The notes under the pieces: model-generated
The model's database searches: none
What the model was told of the DNA's origin: nothing
The model's input: the letters and a program-made list of their open reading frames with translations, nothing else
Shown here: piece after piece, positions 1 to 8,516 of the stretch
Layout of the letters: each line of letters starts with the position of its first letter
How positions within the stretch are numbered: the first letter of the stretch is position 1
Position numbers and translations under genes: made by a program
NCBI GenBank assembly: GCA_023398105.1
Contig: JAEWST010000105.1
Location: 1 to 64,000, forward strand
Length of the DNA: 64,000 nucleotides
DNA from: Bacillota bacterium
GTDB lineage: Bacteria > Bacillota > Clostridia > Acetivibrionales > DSM-1351
Direction: 5' to 3'

Positions 1-157
1 TTATAACGAGGCAAGAAAATGTCCCCCACTTCTATAAGTGGCGGGTATCACTTTGGTTATCAGGCGGTGAGAATATCTCCCGCCTCGATGAAACGCCGCT
101 GATGTAATGAAATTTTTCTACAATCGAAAAATTTCATTTTGAACCTAGGCGTTATAA
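1..157. repeat. Repeat family A, full-length copy 1 (MITE-like)
   Basis: About 157 bp bounded by the 8-bp inverted ends TTATAACG and CGTTATAA. It contains three hairpins: CCCCCACTT paired with AAGTGGCGGG, GGCGG-GAG paired with CTCCCGCC, and an AT-rich stem GAAATTTTTC/GAAAAATTTC. A nearly identical copy lies at 20295-20448, and shorter derivatives lie at 9593-9654 and 14737-14800. No coding capacity is seen. It could be a non-autonomous transposable element, or derive from IS200/IS605 ends, which carry similar C-rich hairpins. The left end coincides with the window edge, so it may extend further left. Confidence 0.8.
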
Positions 158-212
158 GCAAGTGAAAAGGTTGAAAGAAATTACTAATACATTTGAAGGA
201 GGTACCGAGCCC

Positions 213-269
213 ATGCCATTTCTGTCAGATTTATCTTTGGGAAAGAACTTTTGTCTGAAAAAAAGTTGA
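213..269 (+). CDS. Possible 18-residue leader peptide upstream of the ACP gene
   Basis: A short open frame MPFLSDLSLGKNFCLKKS preceded by a strong ribosome-binding site (AAGGAGG at 196-202, ten bases before the ATG). It ends 71 bases before the ACP start. It has no recognisable family. It could be a translated leader, a tiny peptide or a remnant start of a lost gene. The only support is the strong Shine-Dalgarno sequence and its position. Confidence 0.3.
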   Translation: MPFLSDLSLGKNFCLKKS

Positions 270-340
270 AGTAAATAGATAAGCTCAAAAGAACTGAGCG
301 GAGCGAATTTTCTTGTTTAGAATAGGAGGTGTATCTCGTA

Positions 341-586
341 ATGGAGGTTAGAAGGAATGACTTAATTAACATATTATCCAAGGCTTTGGATGTGGATATT
401 AATGTATTATCACAAATAGGAGATGATGAGGATATTGGTCAATATGGACTTGATTCTATAAAGGGAATACAAGCAATGATTTTGCTTGAAGGAGAATTCG
501 ATATTGAGTTGGTTGATGAAGATTTATTGTTAGAAAATGTTAATACCATTAATAAAATTAAAAAAACATTTGAAAAATACATTTAA
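341..586 (+). CDS. Stand-alone acyl/peptidyl carrier protein
   Basis: An 81-residue acidic carrier protein. Ser39 in GLDSIKGIQAM sits in the usual phosphopantetheine attachment motif, so the holo form would tether an acyl or aminoacyl thioester for neighbouring enzymes. ATG 341 is chosen because AGGAGG lies at 324-329; a GTG at 329 would lie inside that site. It is the first complete gene of a co-directional block with a nucleotidyltransferase, hydratase subunits and two BtrH-like proteins. Free carrier proteins beside BtrH-type acyltransferases are known from butirosin biosynthesis, where BtrI carries the acyl chain that BtrH transfers. The cargo here is unknown. Confidence 0.85.
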   Translation: MEVRRNDLINILSKALDVDINVLSQIGDDEDIGQYGLDSIKGIQAMILLEGEFDIELVDEDLLLENVNTINKIKKTFEKYI

Positions 587-707
587 ATTTTTGACGCAGG
601 CAATATTTGAAACAATTCAAAAATCAGTAGTATGGTCAACCTAAAAGTCTCTAATAACAATATCTACGAATTTCCAAAATAGTATTAACTCAATAAGGGG
701 GTATCTC

Positions 708-806
708 ATGAAAAACAAGATAAAAATGTCCTGTTCTTTATGGTCTGCGGATTTGCTCCAGCTTAAGGCAAGCCTCAAAGAAATAGCGATAAGCCTTGAA
801 ATATAG
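708..806 (+). pseudogene. Truncated ribulose-phosphate 3-epimerase-like N-terminus
   Basis: A 32-codon frame with a good ribosome-binding site (AAGGGGG). It starts MKNKIKMSCSLWSADLLQLK, which resembles the conserved first strand of the ribulose/allulose-phosphate 3-epimerase family (typically IKIAPSILSADFANL). The frame then stops at a TAG and no continuation is visible before the next gene. It appears to be the remnant of an epimerase gene reduced by deletion. The segment is short, so the family call is tentative. Confidence 0.45.
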
Positions 807-866
807 CGAATTGAGGCTCTCTCAGTTTCCGAAAGTGTACTGAATTATATAGAGGGGGAATTTAAA

Positions 867-2024
867 ATGCCACAAAGTGTAAAAGAATTGACAATGGAAA
901 GACAATTGGTATTACTATGTTCGAGAGGTGTATTAAATGAAGAGCACATAGAAGAAATTAAAACTATCATGGATGGGAATCTCGATTGGAAAGAGATATT
1001 GTACCAAGGGATAACCCACAGAACATTAAATATCATGTATTACCATTTAAAGAACTTAGGGCTTACGGGCAAAATCGAAGAAGAAGTTCTAAAAGCAATG
1101 AAGACACAGAGCAAGGTATATGCAATCAGGAATAAATCGTACTTTGAAGAGATAAAGGTTATTTTTGACAAACTGAATGAAAATGGTGTTCGTTTAGCAA
1201 TTCTAAAAGGAAATTTTCTGGCTTCCAAGGTGTATCCTTCAGTTGAGACAAGAACCTTTAATGATCTTGACTTCCTCATTGATGTAAGAGATGGAGACAA
1301 AATAGTAAAGATATTGGAAGACTTAGGTTATATTCAAGGTGAAGTAAATGAAAATGGAGATATAATACCGAGTACAAGAAAGCAAAAAATGCTTCAACAA
1401 CTGGCCTCAAACGAACTTCAGGAATGCCTTAAAAAGACAGATAATCCTTTCACACCAATGTTCCAAGTTGATTTAAACTTTGATGTACTCTGGAAAGGAA
1501 ATTGTCCTTGCAAAATAGATACGCCCGAATTGCTTGAAAGAGCTATAGAAGTTGATATTGACGGTGCAAAGACACTTATTCTTGACTATGAAGATTTCTT
1601 GATACAACTGGCATGCCATTTGTATAAGGAAGCTGCTTTGCTGCATTGGATAAGTGATCTTAGAGATCTAAAAATATACAAGTTTGCAGATATATTAATG
1701 TTCGTAGAGAAATTTCAAGACAAGATTAACTGGGACAAGCTGGTATCCTTTAGTAAAAGGGTGGGATGTGAAAGCATAGTTTATTACGCATTTTATTATG
1801 TAAACCTTATGTATGGACAAGTAATTCCAGAGAGTGTTATGAAAGCAATAGAGCCTGAAAGCACGGAATACCTTGATGAATACGGTATTGAGAATGAAAA
1901 GCCATCTAAATGGCAGTTTGATTTCTTTACCAGAATGTTTGAAACAAGCAGGGTATTGGATGTAAGTGAGGAGATGCTTTCAAACAAAAATAGATTTTGG
2001 GATACAAAAAAACAGTCAACCTAA
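867..2024 (+). CDS. Nucleotidyltransferase-family protein (PF14907-like)
   Basis: A 385-residue protein. Its middle part (roughly residues 95-140) contains LAILKGNFLASKVYP followed by a conserved Arg and NDLDFLID, the acidic pair expected of the 'uncharacterised nucleotidyltransferase' family often found in peptide and polysaccharide biosynthetic clusters. The C-terminal half is helical with no recognised motif. The start is supported by AGGGGG seven bases upstream. It is followed closely by the two hydratase subunits, with which it may be cotranscribed. The substrate is not known: members of this family may transfer nucleotides to metabolites or proteins, and few have been tested. Confidence 0.7.
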   Translation: MPQSVKELTMERQLVLLCSRGVLNEEHIEEIKTIMDGNLDWKEILYQGITHRTLNIMYYHLKNLGLTGKIEEEVLKAMKTQSKVYAIRNKSYFEEIKVIFDKLNENGVRLAILKGNFLASKVYPSVETRTFNDLDFLIDVRDGDKIVKILEDLGYIQGEVNENGDIIPSTRKQKMLQQLASNELQECLKKTDNPFTPMFQVDLNFDVLWKGNCPCKIDTPELLERAIEVDIDGAKTLILDYEDFLIQLACHLYKEAALLHWISDLRDLKIYKFADILMFVEKFQDKINWDKLVSFSKRVGCESIVYYAFYYVNLMYGQVIPESVMKAIEPESTEYLDEYGIENEKPSKWQFDFFTRMFETSRVLDVSEEMLSNKNRFWDTKKQST

Positions 2025-2046
2025 TTTTATTAAAGGGGGATGTTGT

Positions 2047-2922
2047 ATGGATTACAGACAGATTTTAAGGGATTTAATATTTAAAACTTCATATGAGGTT
2101 TCAGATGACTGCAATTGCCTTCTAAACAAAGCTTTTAAAATAGAAACAGATGAATCATCGAAAATGATACTTGAAACTATTTTAAAAAATATAGATATCG
2201 CAAAAGAACACAAACAAGCTTTGTGCCAATCTCCCGGATATCTTACTACATACGTAACATTTGGAGAGGATTTCTTTATTTCTGATTTTGAACAAATAAT
2301 AAAGGAGGCTGTAACAGATGCAACAAAAGCAGGTTACTTGAGGCCAAGTATGGTTGACCCTCTTACACGTGTAAACAGTGGTGACAACAGCGGGCGTGGA
2401 GTGCCAAATATGGAGTACGAGTATAAGCAGGGTATTGATTACATCGAAGTAATACCAAGCTTTAAGGGTTGCGGTATAGAATTGTACAATAAAGTTAAAG
2501 TATTTACTATTTCTGAAATGGGTGAAAATTATGAAGGCATCAAGAAATTCGTGCTTGAATGTGTTGCTGAAGCTGGGGGTACAGCGTGTCTGCCGGCTAC
2601 AATTGGTATAGGTATAGGTGGACAAATGGACGTTGCTGCAAAACTTAGTAGAAAAGCTATGAGTCTGAGAAGTTGGATGCAGAGAAATGAGGACAAGTGC
2701 CTGGCACAACTGGAAGAGGAGCTAATTGAGACAATAAATTCGCTAAACATTGGTTCGGGTGGTACAGGCGGAAAAGTAACTACACTTGCAGTCAATATTG
2801 AGACTGCGGCAACCCATACAGCAATCTGCCCTGTTGCAATCAATTTTCACTGTTGGGTTGCACGAAAGGCGGGTATGAGGATTTATAAGGACGGAAGAGT
2901 TGAAGAAATAAGCTTTATGTAA
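2047..2922 (+). CDS. Class I fumarase / tartrate dehydratase, alpha subunit (divergent)
   Basis: 291 residues matching the Fe-S hydro-lyase alpha region (PF05681): GGTACLPATIGIGIGG, then NIGSGGTGGK with an Ala-Val strand, then PVAINFHCW near the C-terminus. Family members with the beta subunit hydrate or dehydrate fumarate, L-tartrate or related dicarboxylates on a [4Fe-4S] cluster. Two normally conserved stretches are altered: the usual CQDTG is CQSPG, and the usual GGGSEN is GCGIEL. It may therefore act on an unusual substrate or be impaired. ATG 2047, with AAAGGGGGA just upstream, is preferred over an earlier in-frame start. The beta subunit follows after 16 bases. Its place in a biosynthetic block suggests supply or tailoring of a dicarboxylate unit, which is inference. 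Confidence 0.8.
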   Translation: MDYRQILRDLIFKTSYEVSDDCNCLLNKAFKIETDESSKMILETILKNIDIAKEHKQALCQSPGYLTTYVTFGEDFFISDFEQIIKEAVTDATKAGYLRPSMVDPLTRVNSGDNSGRGVPNMEYEYKQGIDYIEVIPSFKGCGIELYNKVKVFTISEMGENYEGIKKFVLECVAEAGGTACLPATIGIGIGGQMDVAAKLSRKAMSLRSWMQRNEDKCLAQLEEELIETINSLNIGSGGTGGKVTTLAVNIETAATHTAICPVAINFHCWVARKAGMRIYKDGRVEEISFM

Positions 2923-2938
2923 TAAAGGGGGGATTTAC

Positions 2939-3553
2939 ATGAAAACCTACTATTTGAAAACTCCTCTAAAAGAAGAGGACATTTCAAAGCTTGAAGCTGG
3001 AGACATAGTCTACCTTAGCGGGAAAATGTATTCGGCAAGGGACATGGCTCATTATAAACTGAAAAAGCTCTTTGACAGTAATGAAAAATTTGATGAAGAC
3101 CTCAATGGACAGGCTATATTTCATGCTGGCCCAATCATTAGTGTAAATAGGAAAAGTGGAGAATATAAAATAATTTCAATTGGTCCTACCAGTAGTATAA
3201 GAATGGATCCATACACTGACATGGTTGGTGAACTGGGGATAAAAATACTTATAGGAAAAGGTGGTATGAGTGATTCGACTACTGAAGCGATGAAAAAGCA
3301 CAATATGGCATATCTTCTTGCTGCCCATGGTTGTGCTGCTGTACACACTCAAAGGATTACCGAGGTAACCCATCAGTACTGGATGGATGAAATAGGGATG
3401 CCTGAAGCTATATGGGTTATGGAATGTTATAATTTTGGTCCGCTAATTGTAGGTATAGACTCCAAAGGCAGAAATCTTTTTGAGGAAACAAGAAAAAATT
3501 CCAAATACATGATTGAAGCTATAAGTAAACAAGCACATTGTAAAAGTATATAG
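2939..3553 (+). CDS. Class I fumarase / tartrate dehydratase, beta subunit
   Basis: 204 residues of the fumarase C-terminal family (PF05683). Visible landmarks are LKTPLKEEDISKLEAGDIV and YSARDMAH near the N-terminus, HAGP, and then GPTSSIRMDPYTDMV followed by IGKGGM. Together with the preceding alpha subunit it would form a heteromeric Fe-S hydro-lyase. This subunit looks better conserved than the alpha subunit. A ribosome-binding site (AAAGGGGGG) precedes ATG 2939. The next gene starts seven bases after its stop, so translation is probably coupled. Confidence 0.82.
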   Translation: MKTYYLKTPLKEEDISKLEAGDIVYLSGKMYSARDMAHYKLKKLFDSNEKFDEDLNGQAIFHAGPIISVNRKSGEYKIISIGPTSSIRMDPYTDMVGELGIKILIGKGGMSDSTTEAMKKHNMAYLLAAHGCAAVHTQRITEVTHQYWMDEIGMPEAIWVMECYNFGPLIVGIDSKGRNLFEETRKNSKYMIEAISKQAHCKSI

Positions 3554-3560
3554 GTCCATT

Positions 3561-4301
3561 ATGAATAAGCATAGTTATAAAACCAATACTCAAAAAGGTG
3601 TTTTAGTAGTCTTTGAAGGAATCAGCGGTTCAGGAAAAAGTGAAAGTATTGCAAAGTTATATAATCACCTAAGTTCACAAAACAGTGTGCAAATTGTTGA
3701 GTGGAATTCAAATGAAAAAATTAGAAGGATTATTAAAGTACTCTGCGAATTTAAATTGCTTACATCAACTATATACAGTATATTGCAATGGATCAGCTTT
3801 TTCATTGACTACTTTTCAAGGATATTACCCTCTCTAAACAATTGTAACATAGTTATAGCTGACAGGTACGTATACACAGCCTTAACCCGTGATACGGTTA
3901 ACGGCTCAAGCGTGTTCCTCAGTAAATACCTTTGTACCCTTGTAAGAAAGCCGGATATGCTATTTTTCTATGACACAAATTGTGAATTGTGCTATGAAAG
4001 AATACTTACAAGAGGTAAGGCTTTATTTCATACAAATAAATACATAAAGCACAACAAGCTTCTGAAAAACAAAAATTTGTATTACCTAAAGAAGCTCAGG
4101 TATAAATATATTAACATTTTTCGAAAAAGTGACCTCCTTGGTAATACAAATGTTGTTATCGTAAAAAACGATACGGTTAACGTGATTAAAGAGCTGGATC
4201 AATATTTAAAGTTAAAATACGGAGACACCAATAAAAGTCAGGAACAGTTTTCCAATAAGAATAATATTTTGTCGGTCGGTAAGGTTGACTATAAAAGATA
4301 G
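3561..4301 (+). CDS. Thymidylate-kinase-like P-loop kinase
   Basis: 246 residues with an N-terminal Walker A motif, EGISGSGKSES, and a DRY-type segment (ADRYVYTAL) typical of the dTMP kinase superfamily. Length and fold fit this superfamily, but the rest is divergent and the C-terminal 40 residues are a polar tail without motif. Housekeeping dTMP kinase is normally encoded beside DNA replication genes, so this copy is probably a small-molecule kinase recruited to the cluster. Phosphorylation of a metabolite is inference. The ribosome-binding site is weak, suggesting coupling to the hydratase gene upstream. Confidence 0.65.
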   Translation: MNKHSYKTNTQKGVLVVFEGISGSGKSESIAKLYNHLSSQNSVQIVEWNSNEKIRRIIKVLCEFKLLTSTIYSILQWISFFIDYFSRILPSLNNCNIVIADRYVYTALTRDTVNGSSVFLSKYLCTLVRKPDMLFFYDTNCELCYERILTRGKALFHTNKYIKHNKLLKNKNLYYLKKLRYKYINIFRKSDLLGNTNVVIVKNDTVNVIKELDQYLKLKYGDTNKSQEQFSNKNNILSVGKVDYKR

Positions 4302-4322
4302 ATACAGTAAGGAGGAGTCATA

Positions 4323-4967
4323 GTGTATAAAGTTTTAAAGCCATGCGCAGAAACATATAAATTAGCTGGTGAAGCGATAAAGAAGGGAAAGGTCATTGTC
4401 GTACCCACAGATGCAGTGTATGCAGTAGTCTGTGATGCTTTCAACAAGAAAGCTATTGAGAGGCTTAGAAAAATCCGTCAGAGCCCTCAAGATAAGCCGT
4501 TATCATTAATTATAGATAAAAAGGATATAGATAATTATTGTCATATAAAAAATGAAACTTATAAAAGTATTATCGATGCATTACTCCCGGGTAAAGTCAG
4601 CTTCCTAATGCATAAAAAAGGTGATATTTTTACAGATGCAGTTCCGAATAGTGATGCTATATGTATTTTCTGGCAGGATAATGAGACTAAAGGCGTTTAT
4701 CAGGAAAGCGGCACTGTGCTTGCCATTTCATCGGCAAACAAGGCAGGGTTTCCTGAAGCTACCACGCTTGAGCAGGCGATAAGCTTTTTTGAAGATGAAG
4801 TTGAACTGTTTATTGACAGTGGAGAGGAACGGGGCAACAAAGGCACAACGCAGTTAGATATAAGGAATGACAGCATCAGTATTATGAGGGAATCACCAAT
4901 GTATCCGCTGGTTGAAATAAACAAGGTTCTGGAAGCAAAAGGGATACCAGCCTTAAGAAAGGTATGA
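4323..4967 (+). CDS. Sua5/YrdC/YciO-family protein
   Basis: 214 residues of the YrdC fold: VVPTDAVYAVVCDAFNKKA, then QDKPLSLII, and AISSANKAG later on. Sua5/YrdC enzymes make threonylcarbamoyl-adenylate for tRNA t6A; related domains in HypF and TobZ handle carbamoyl-adenylate transfer. The protein lacks the extra C-terminal domain of Sua5, so it is YrdC/YciO-sized. It starts at GTG 4323 behind AAGGAGGAG. Being embedded in a biosynthetic block, it may be a second copy devoted to carbamoylation or a recruited tRNA-modification gene; the sequence alone does not decide. Confidence 0.75.
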   Translation: MYKVLKPCAETYKLAGEAIKKGKVIVVPTDAVYAVVCDAFNKKAIERLRKIRQSPQDKPLSLIIDKKDIDNYCHIKNETYKSIIDALLPGKVSFLMHKKGDIFTDAVPNSDAICIFWQDNETKGVYQESGTVLAISSANKAGFPEATTLEQAISFFEDEVELFIDSGEERGNKGTTQLDIRNDSISIMRESPMYPLVEINKVLEAKGIPALRKV

Positions 4968-4968
4968 T

Positions 4969-5742
4969 ATGAGTTTCTTTGACTATAATGGTATAAACAT
5001 ATTTTATGAAGTTACAGGAAAAGGTGGAGAATTTATATTACTTATCCACGGTTTAGGTTCATCCAGCAGGGTTTATAATAATATTTTAGAATATGATTTC
5101 TTTATAAAGAATTTCAATGTTTTGTTTATAGACCTTGTTGGATACGGTAACTCAGACAAACCGATGGAATTTGACTATTCCATCAAATCTCAAGCCGTAG
5201 CATGTCTTCATTTAATTGACTACTTAGGTATTAATAGCACTCATATAATTGCTCATTCAATGGGAGGGGTTGTAGCCCAGTATATATGCGAAAGCATGAA
5301 GGTAAAGTCATTTGTTAACTGTGAGGGCAACCTTACCTTGGACGATTGCAAGCTGTCAGCCTCTATTAATAATGTGGGGTTTGAAGTCTTCAATAGGGGA
5401 GACTTCAAATTCCTCAAAAATAGATCCCGCACAATCCCATTTTATGAGAGTCTTTGCATGACAAATGCTTATGTTATGTATGAGTCCTCAAAAAGTCTTG
5501 TAGAAGTATGTAAAACCGATAATATTCTTGGACGGTTCATCAAGCTTGACACTGGAAAAATGTATGTTTACGGTGAGCGAAACCTTGGGAAAAGAAGGTC
5601 TCAAGAGTATCTGCGTGATACGGGCATAGAAATAAAATATATTAAAGACAGTGGACATAATATGGTAGAAGAAAATCCGTACAATTTTTATGAAACACTT
5701 ATTGAGTATTTCTCCAAGGCATATTCTTTTGAAGCATTATGA
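4969..5742 (+). CDS. Alpha/beta-fold hydrolase
   Basis: 257 residues with the oxyanion segment LLIHGLGSSS, nucleophile elbow AHSMGGVVAQY (Ser about residue 91) and C-terminal catalytic His in DSGHNMVEENP. The fold is that of small esterases, thioesterases and C-C hydrolases. The start overlaps the end of the Sua5-like gene (TGATATG), indicating translational coupling. In this setting a type II thioesterase or a product-editing hydrolase is possible, but nothing in the sequence fixes the substrate. A repeat element follows directly downstream. Confidence 0.8.
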   Translation: MSFFDYNGINIFYEVTGKGGEFILLIHGLGSSSRVYNNILEYDFFIKNFNVLFIDLVGYGNSDKPMEFDYSIKSQAVACLHLIDYLGINSTHIIAHSMGGVVAQYICESMKVKSFVNCEGNLTLDDCKLSASINNVGFEVFNRGDFKFLKNRSRTIPFYESLCMTNAYVMYESSKSLVEVCKTDNILGRFIKLDTGKMYVYGERNLGKRRSQEYLRDTGIEIKYIKDSGHNMVEENPYNFYETLIEYFSKAYSFEAL

Positions 5743-5784
5743 AGAAGAGATGTGCTTAATTTGAACTTGCAAGAAAATCATAAA

Positions 5785-5880
5785 GTCAATTGTGGTTGAA
5801 ACCTTCGCAACGATAGAATATCGTTTTTTTAGCCCAATATGTGCTTTCAAGCATTCTATTTAAAGGTTTCAATGGTTTGG
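5785..5880 (+). repeat. Repeat family B, copy 1 (palindromic element)
   Basis: A 77-bp core (5796-5872) is bounded by the inverted ends TTGAAACCTT and AAGGTTTCAA, with an internal small hairpin CGATA-gaa-TATCG. A second copy lies in the opposite orientation at 11319-11412, with similarity extending about ten bases beyond the ends. There is no coding capacity. It sits between two co-directional genes and could fold as a stem-loop in the transcript. Confidence 0.8.
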
Positions 5881-5915
5881 ATATTTAGAATTTTTTAGCA
5901 ATAAAGGGGGAGCGT

Positions 5916-6941
5916 ATGAAGTTTATCATACCTGAATTGGAAACGTACACAAAAGATGGTATGTTTTGCTTGTTTTCAGCGATAGAAGATACTTTAAAGT
6001 ATCAAAAGTATAACTTATCGTGTGTTGATGTTTTTATGCTGTGTAATGGATTTAATGTCGTATATAATACAGAATCAATTCGTATAGGATACAGCGGTCT
6101 TGACGATGTTATAAAAAATATGGCAAGAGAAAATCTCATTAAAGTAAATATGTGTTATGGGTTGCAGGATAAAGATGAGCTTTTTCAAAAGGCTTGCAAT
6201 GCGGTACTTGATAACAATGTTGTCATACTGTTTGTAGGAACTGCGAATTTGAATTACAGTAATGCCTTTAGGGAGATAAGTGGTGAAAATAGAGGGCATT
6301 GTATTCTTATGTATGGTATAGATTCCGAACAAGGCATCGTGTATGTTGCGGACGCTTATTTTAAAGATTCTTCAGGAAGGATGAAAAAATATCAAGGGCC
6401 TGCCTCAATTGAGGATATTAGGAAAAGCATTTTTGGATTTGTATGGTTTGATACTGATACTGATAGAGCATCAAACCCTATAAGTAAGAAGATGGTTCTT
6501 GATATTACCATAAATAATTTGAAGGCCTTTATGGAAGGATCTACGATAGGTAATAAATTTTTTGGAAATCTTGCGTTTAAAAGGTTTGTTGGCGACCTGA
6601 ATAAATTGGAGAACCTTGATGAAGATTTATTTGCAAAGGCTTGTGAAGACATAAATTTCACTATTAAAATTCGAAGTGCAATAGTAATCATTGATAACAT
6701 GATAAGTTTTATCCGAAATAATGCTAATTTCCAAATAGAAGGCTACGTTACGGTTTTGGAAGCACTTCAGACTTTGAGGCGAGAATGGTATAAGGTTGCT
6801 CTTAATGTAACTAAGGCCGGTTTGACTAAGAGAAAAAGAATGATACCTGCAATATGTGAAATGGCAAATAATACAATACAGATACAGGATAAGACATTTA
6901 ATAACTACTTGCAGTATCTTGAGAAAGTTAAAATAACGTGA
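5916..6941 (+). CDS. BtrH/C39-like cysteine acyltransferase
   Basis: 341 residues. The N-terminal ~170 residues have the papain-like layout of the BtrH_N/peptidase C39-like family: Cys18 in MFCLFSAIEDT, His128 in RGHCILMYGID and Asp146 in VYVADAY. The C-terminal half is helical, without known motifs. BtrH of butirosin biosynthesis transfers an acyl chain from a carrier protein to an amine. The free ACP at 341-586 is therefore a plausible donor partner (inference). The ribosome-binding site is AAAGGGGG. A second, cysteine-less relative follows after 92 bases. Confidence 0.65.
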   Translation: MKFIIPELETYTKDGMFCLFSAIEDTLKYQKYNLSCVDVFMLCNGFNVVYNTESIRIGYSGLDDVIKNMARENLIKVNMCYGLQDKDELFQKACNAVLDNNVVILFVGTANLNYSNAFREISGENRGHCILMYGIDSEQGIVYVADAYFKDSSGRMKKYQGPASIEDIRKSIFGFVWFDTDTDRASNPISKKMVLDITINNLKAFMEGSTIGNKFFGNLAFKRFVGDLNKLENLDEDLFAKACEDINFTIKIRSAIVIIDNMISFIRNNANFQIEGYVTVLEALQTLRREWYKVALNVTKAGLTKRKRMIPAICEMANNTIQIQDKTFNNYLQYLEKVKIT

Positions 6942-7033
6942 GTTTGAGGGTCACTGCAGAAGAGTAATTGAAGTACATAAACATATGGAGGAAGGACTAA
7001 AAAAGAGACGAGAAGAAGAAGGGAGTTTTGCAT

Positions 7034-8122
7034 ATGAAGAATGCATGTCGTATTTTGCCTGTTATTTACCCGCCAATTAATGGCTATCCCCATAAGGGGG
7101 CTTTGTTTTCAATGCTTATGGCAAGAGAAGAGTGCAAGCCTTGGGTATTTAGTAACTTTATACAAATTTATTCATTAAAAGATCTTTATAGTAGAGGAAT
7201 GAGAACAGGAACTGTTGATTTCTTTTACAATTTATATGGTGACTGGACATACTTTCATTTAAAAGCAAATCCATGGATTAAGATCAATTCTATGCCGTTC
7301 GAGTTTTTTAAACTCATAAAATCTGATATTATTGACTTTATTAAAACCTGTATTAACAAAAATTTATACCTTTTTTTCGATATTGATATGTATTATATAC
7401 CTGCTTATAAGTCGATTTTTAATAAGAACCATTTATGCCATGAAATTTTTATATATGGGTATGATGATGATAAAAATATATTTTACATGGGAGATAATAC
7501 AACTGGCAAATATAATCACGACCAGGTAACATATGAGGAGATTACTACAAGTACTAACGCGCTTCTGGAGGCATATGAGAATAATAACGAAGATACAGTT
7601 TTACATAACTATAGAGAGAAATCCATATATATGATGAGTATCGAGAAAAATGTGGAACGGAACGGACAAGACCCGTTTTTCTCAAAAGATGTATTTGAAA
7701 TTAGCATTAAAAAAATAGTAAATGATTTAAAAGAATATTTGCTTTTGGATAATTATGCCGAAGGCTATAAATATAGCAATTACTATGTTTATGGTATAGA
7801 TTGCTATAACGAACTGCTGAAATTCGTTATATATGCAATGGAAACGAATCAGGGGGTTGACCGCAGGGCTTTTTATTCATTTATTGAGCATAAAAAACTT
7901 ATGCTGTTAAGAATGGAGTTTATTAATGGTAACTATGATTTAAACCCATTAATTGAAAGATATAGTAATTTAGTGAACGGGTTTAATATATTAATGGCTC
8001 TTATATTGAAAGCGAATACTATCAAAGCGAATGATTTATGGGAGAGAATAATTGTAAAATTGAAAGAGTATAAAGAGGAAGAGATAGTACTACTGAATGA
8101 ATTAATAAGAATTCTCAGTTAA
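7034..8122 (+). CDS. BtrH/C39-like protein lacking the catalytic cysteine
   Basis: 362 residues with the same general plan as the preceding gene: an N-terminal papain-like segment with His136 in HEIFIYGYDDD and a following Asp in FYMGD, and a helical C-terminal half. Where the neighbour has FCLFSAI this protein has GALFSML, so the nucleophile position appears to be Ala. It is probably a non-catalytic partner or carrier-binding paralogue. The pairing was made by eye and rests on the His/Asp strand and the N-terminal helix. ATG 7034 is chosen behind GAAGGGAG. Codon use is very AT-rich. Confidence 0.55.
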   Translation: MKNACRILPVIYPPINGYPHKGALFSMLMAREECKPWVFSNFIQIYSLKDLYSRGMRTGTVDFFYNLYGDWTYFHLKANPWIKINSMPFEFFKLIKSDIIDFIKTCINKNLYLFFDIDMYYIPAYKSIFNKNHLCHEIFIYGYDDDKNIFYMGDNTTGKYNHDQVTYEEITTSTNALLEAYENNNEDTVLHNYREKSIYMMSIEKNVERNGQDPFFSKDVFEISIKKIVNDLKEYLLLDNYAEGYKYSNYYVYGIDCYNELLKFVIYAMETNQGVDRRAFYSFIEHKKLMLLRMEFINGNYDLNPLIERYSNLVNGFNILMALILKANTIKANDLWERIIVKLKEYKEEEIVLLNELIRILS

Positions 8123-8167
8123 AAAGAAATTTGAAAGTATTTAAACAAAACAAAGTAATTTCCTCAT

Positions 8168-8219
8168 TTGTGGTGGTATGTGAAAAGTTGTGGAAACTTA
8201 TGCTTATATACTACCACAA
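8168..8219 (+). terminator. Long inverted repeat after the BtrH-like block
   Basis: TTGTGGTGGTA (8168-8178) pairs with TACTACCACAA (8209-8219), one wobble pair, with a smaller stem in the loop. It lies 46 bases after the last gene of the block. There is no clear T-tract, so it may be a weak terminator or a transcript-stabilising structure. The rest of 8123-8510 shows no convincing gene. Confidence 0.4.
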
Positions 8220-8516
8220 TGTAAATGTGTTCAGACTTTATTTGGATTTTTTTTTATGGAAAAGAAATCAGAAAAGGATATCCCTAGAGGATAGGTTTCG
8301 TTTATACCTTTATAAGGATTAGTAATTCTATCTGTAAGATTGATATCATCGAATGCTATTGTAAATGCCATAAAAATACCGTCTTTTTACGTAATGTTAT
8401 CAATCAATGATAAGACAAAAATACTTTGTTATTTATCAATAATAAGCTTAGCACATTGACTGATAATTTTGTTGTCAATTATAATTAATACATAGTAATT
8501 ATATAACTGGAAAAAC

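Noticed and set aside
2182..2709. 175-codon minus-strand frame opposite the hydratase alpha subunit
   Set aside because: It lies wholly within a gene with clear family motifs, has odd Cys/Thr-rich composition and no upstream site; a shadow frame.
5785..5880. Repeat B as a CRISPR repeat remnant because of its GAAAC text
   Set aside because: The element is a single inverted-repeat unit without spacers and its second copy is 5.5 kb away in the opposite orientation.
8131..8322. 63-codon forward frame after the second BtrH-like gene
   Set aside because: It starts at TTG without a ribosome-binding site, contains the long inverted repeat at 8168-8219 and resembles nothing; treated as non-coding.
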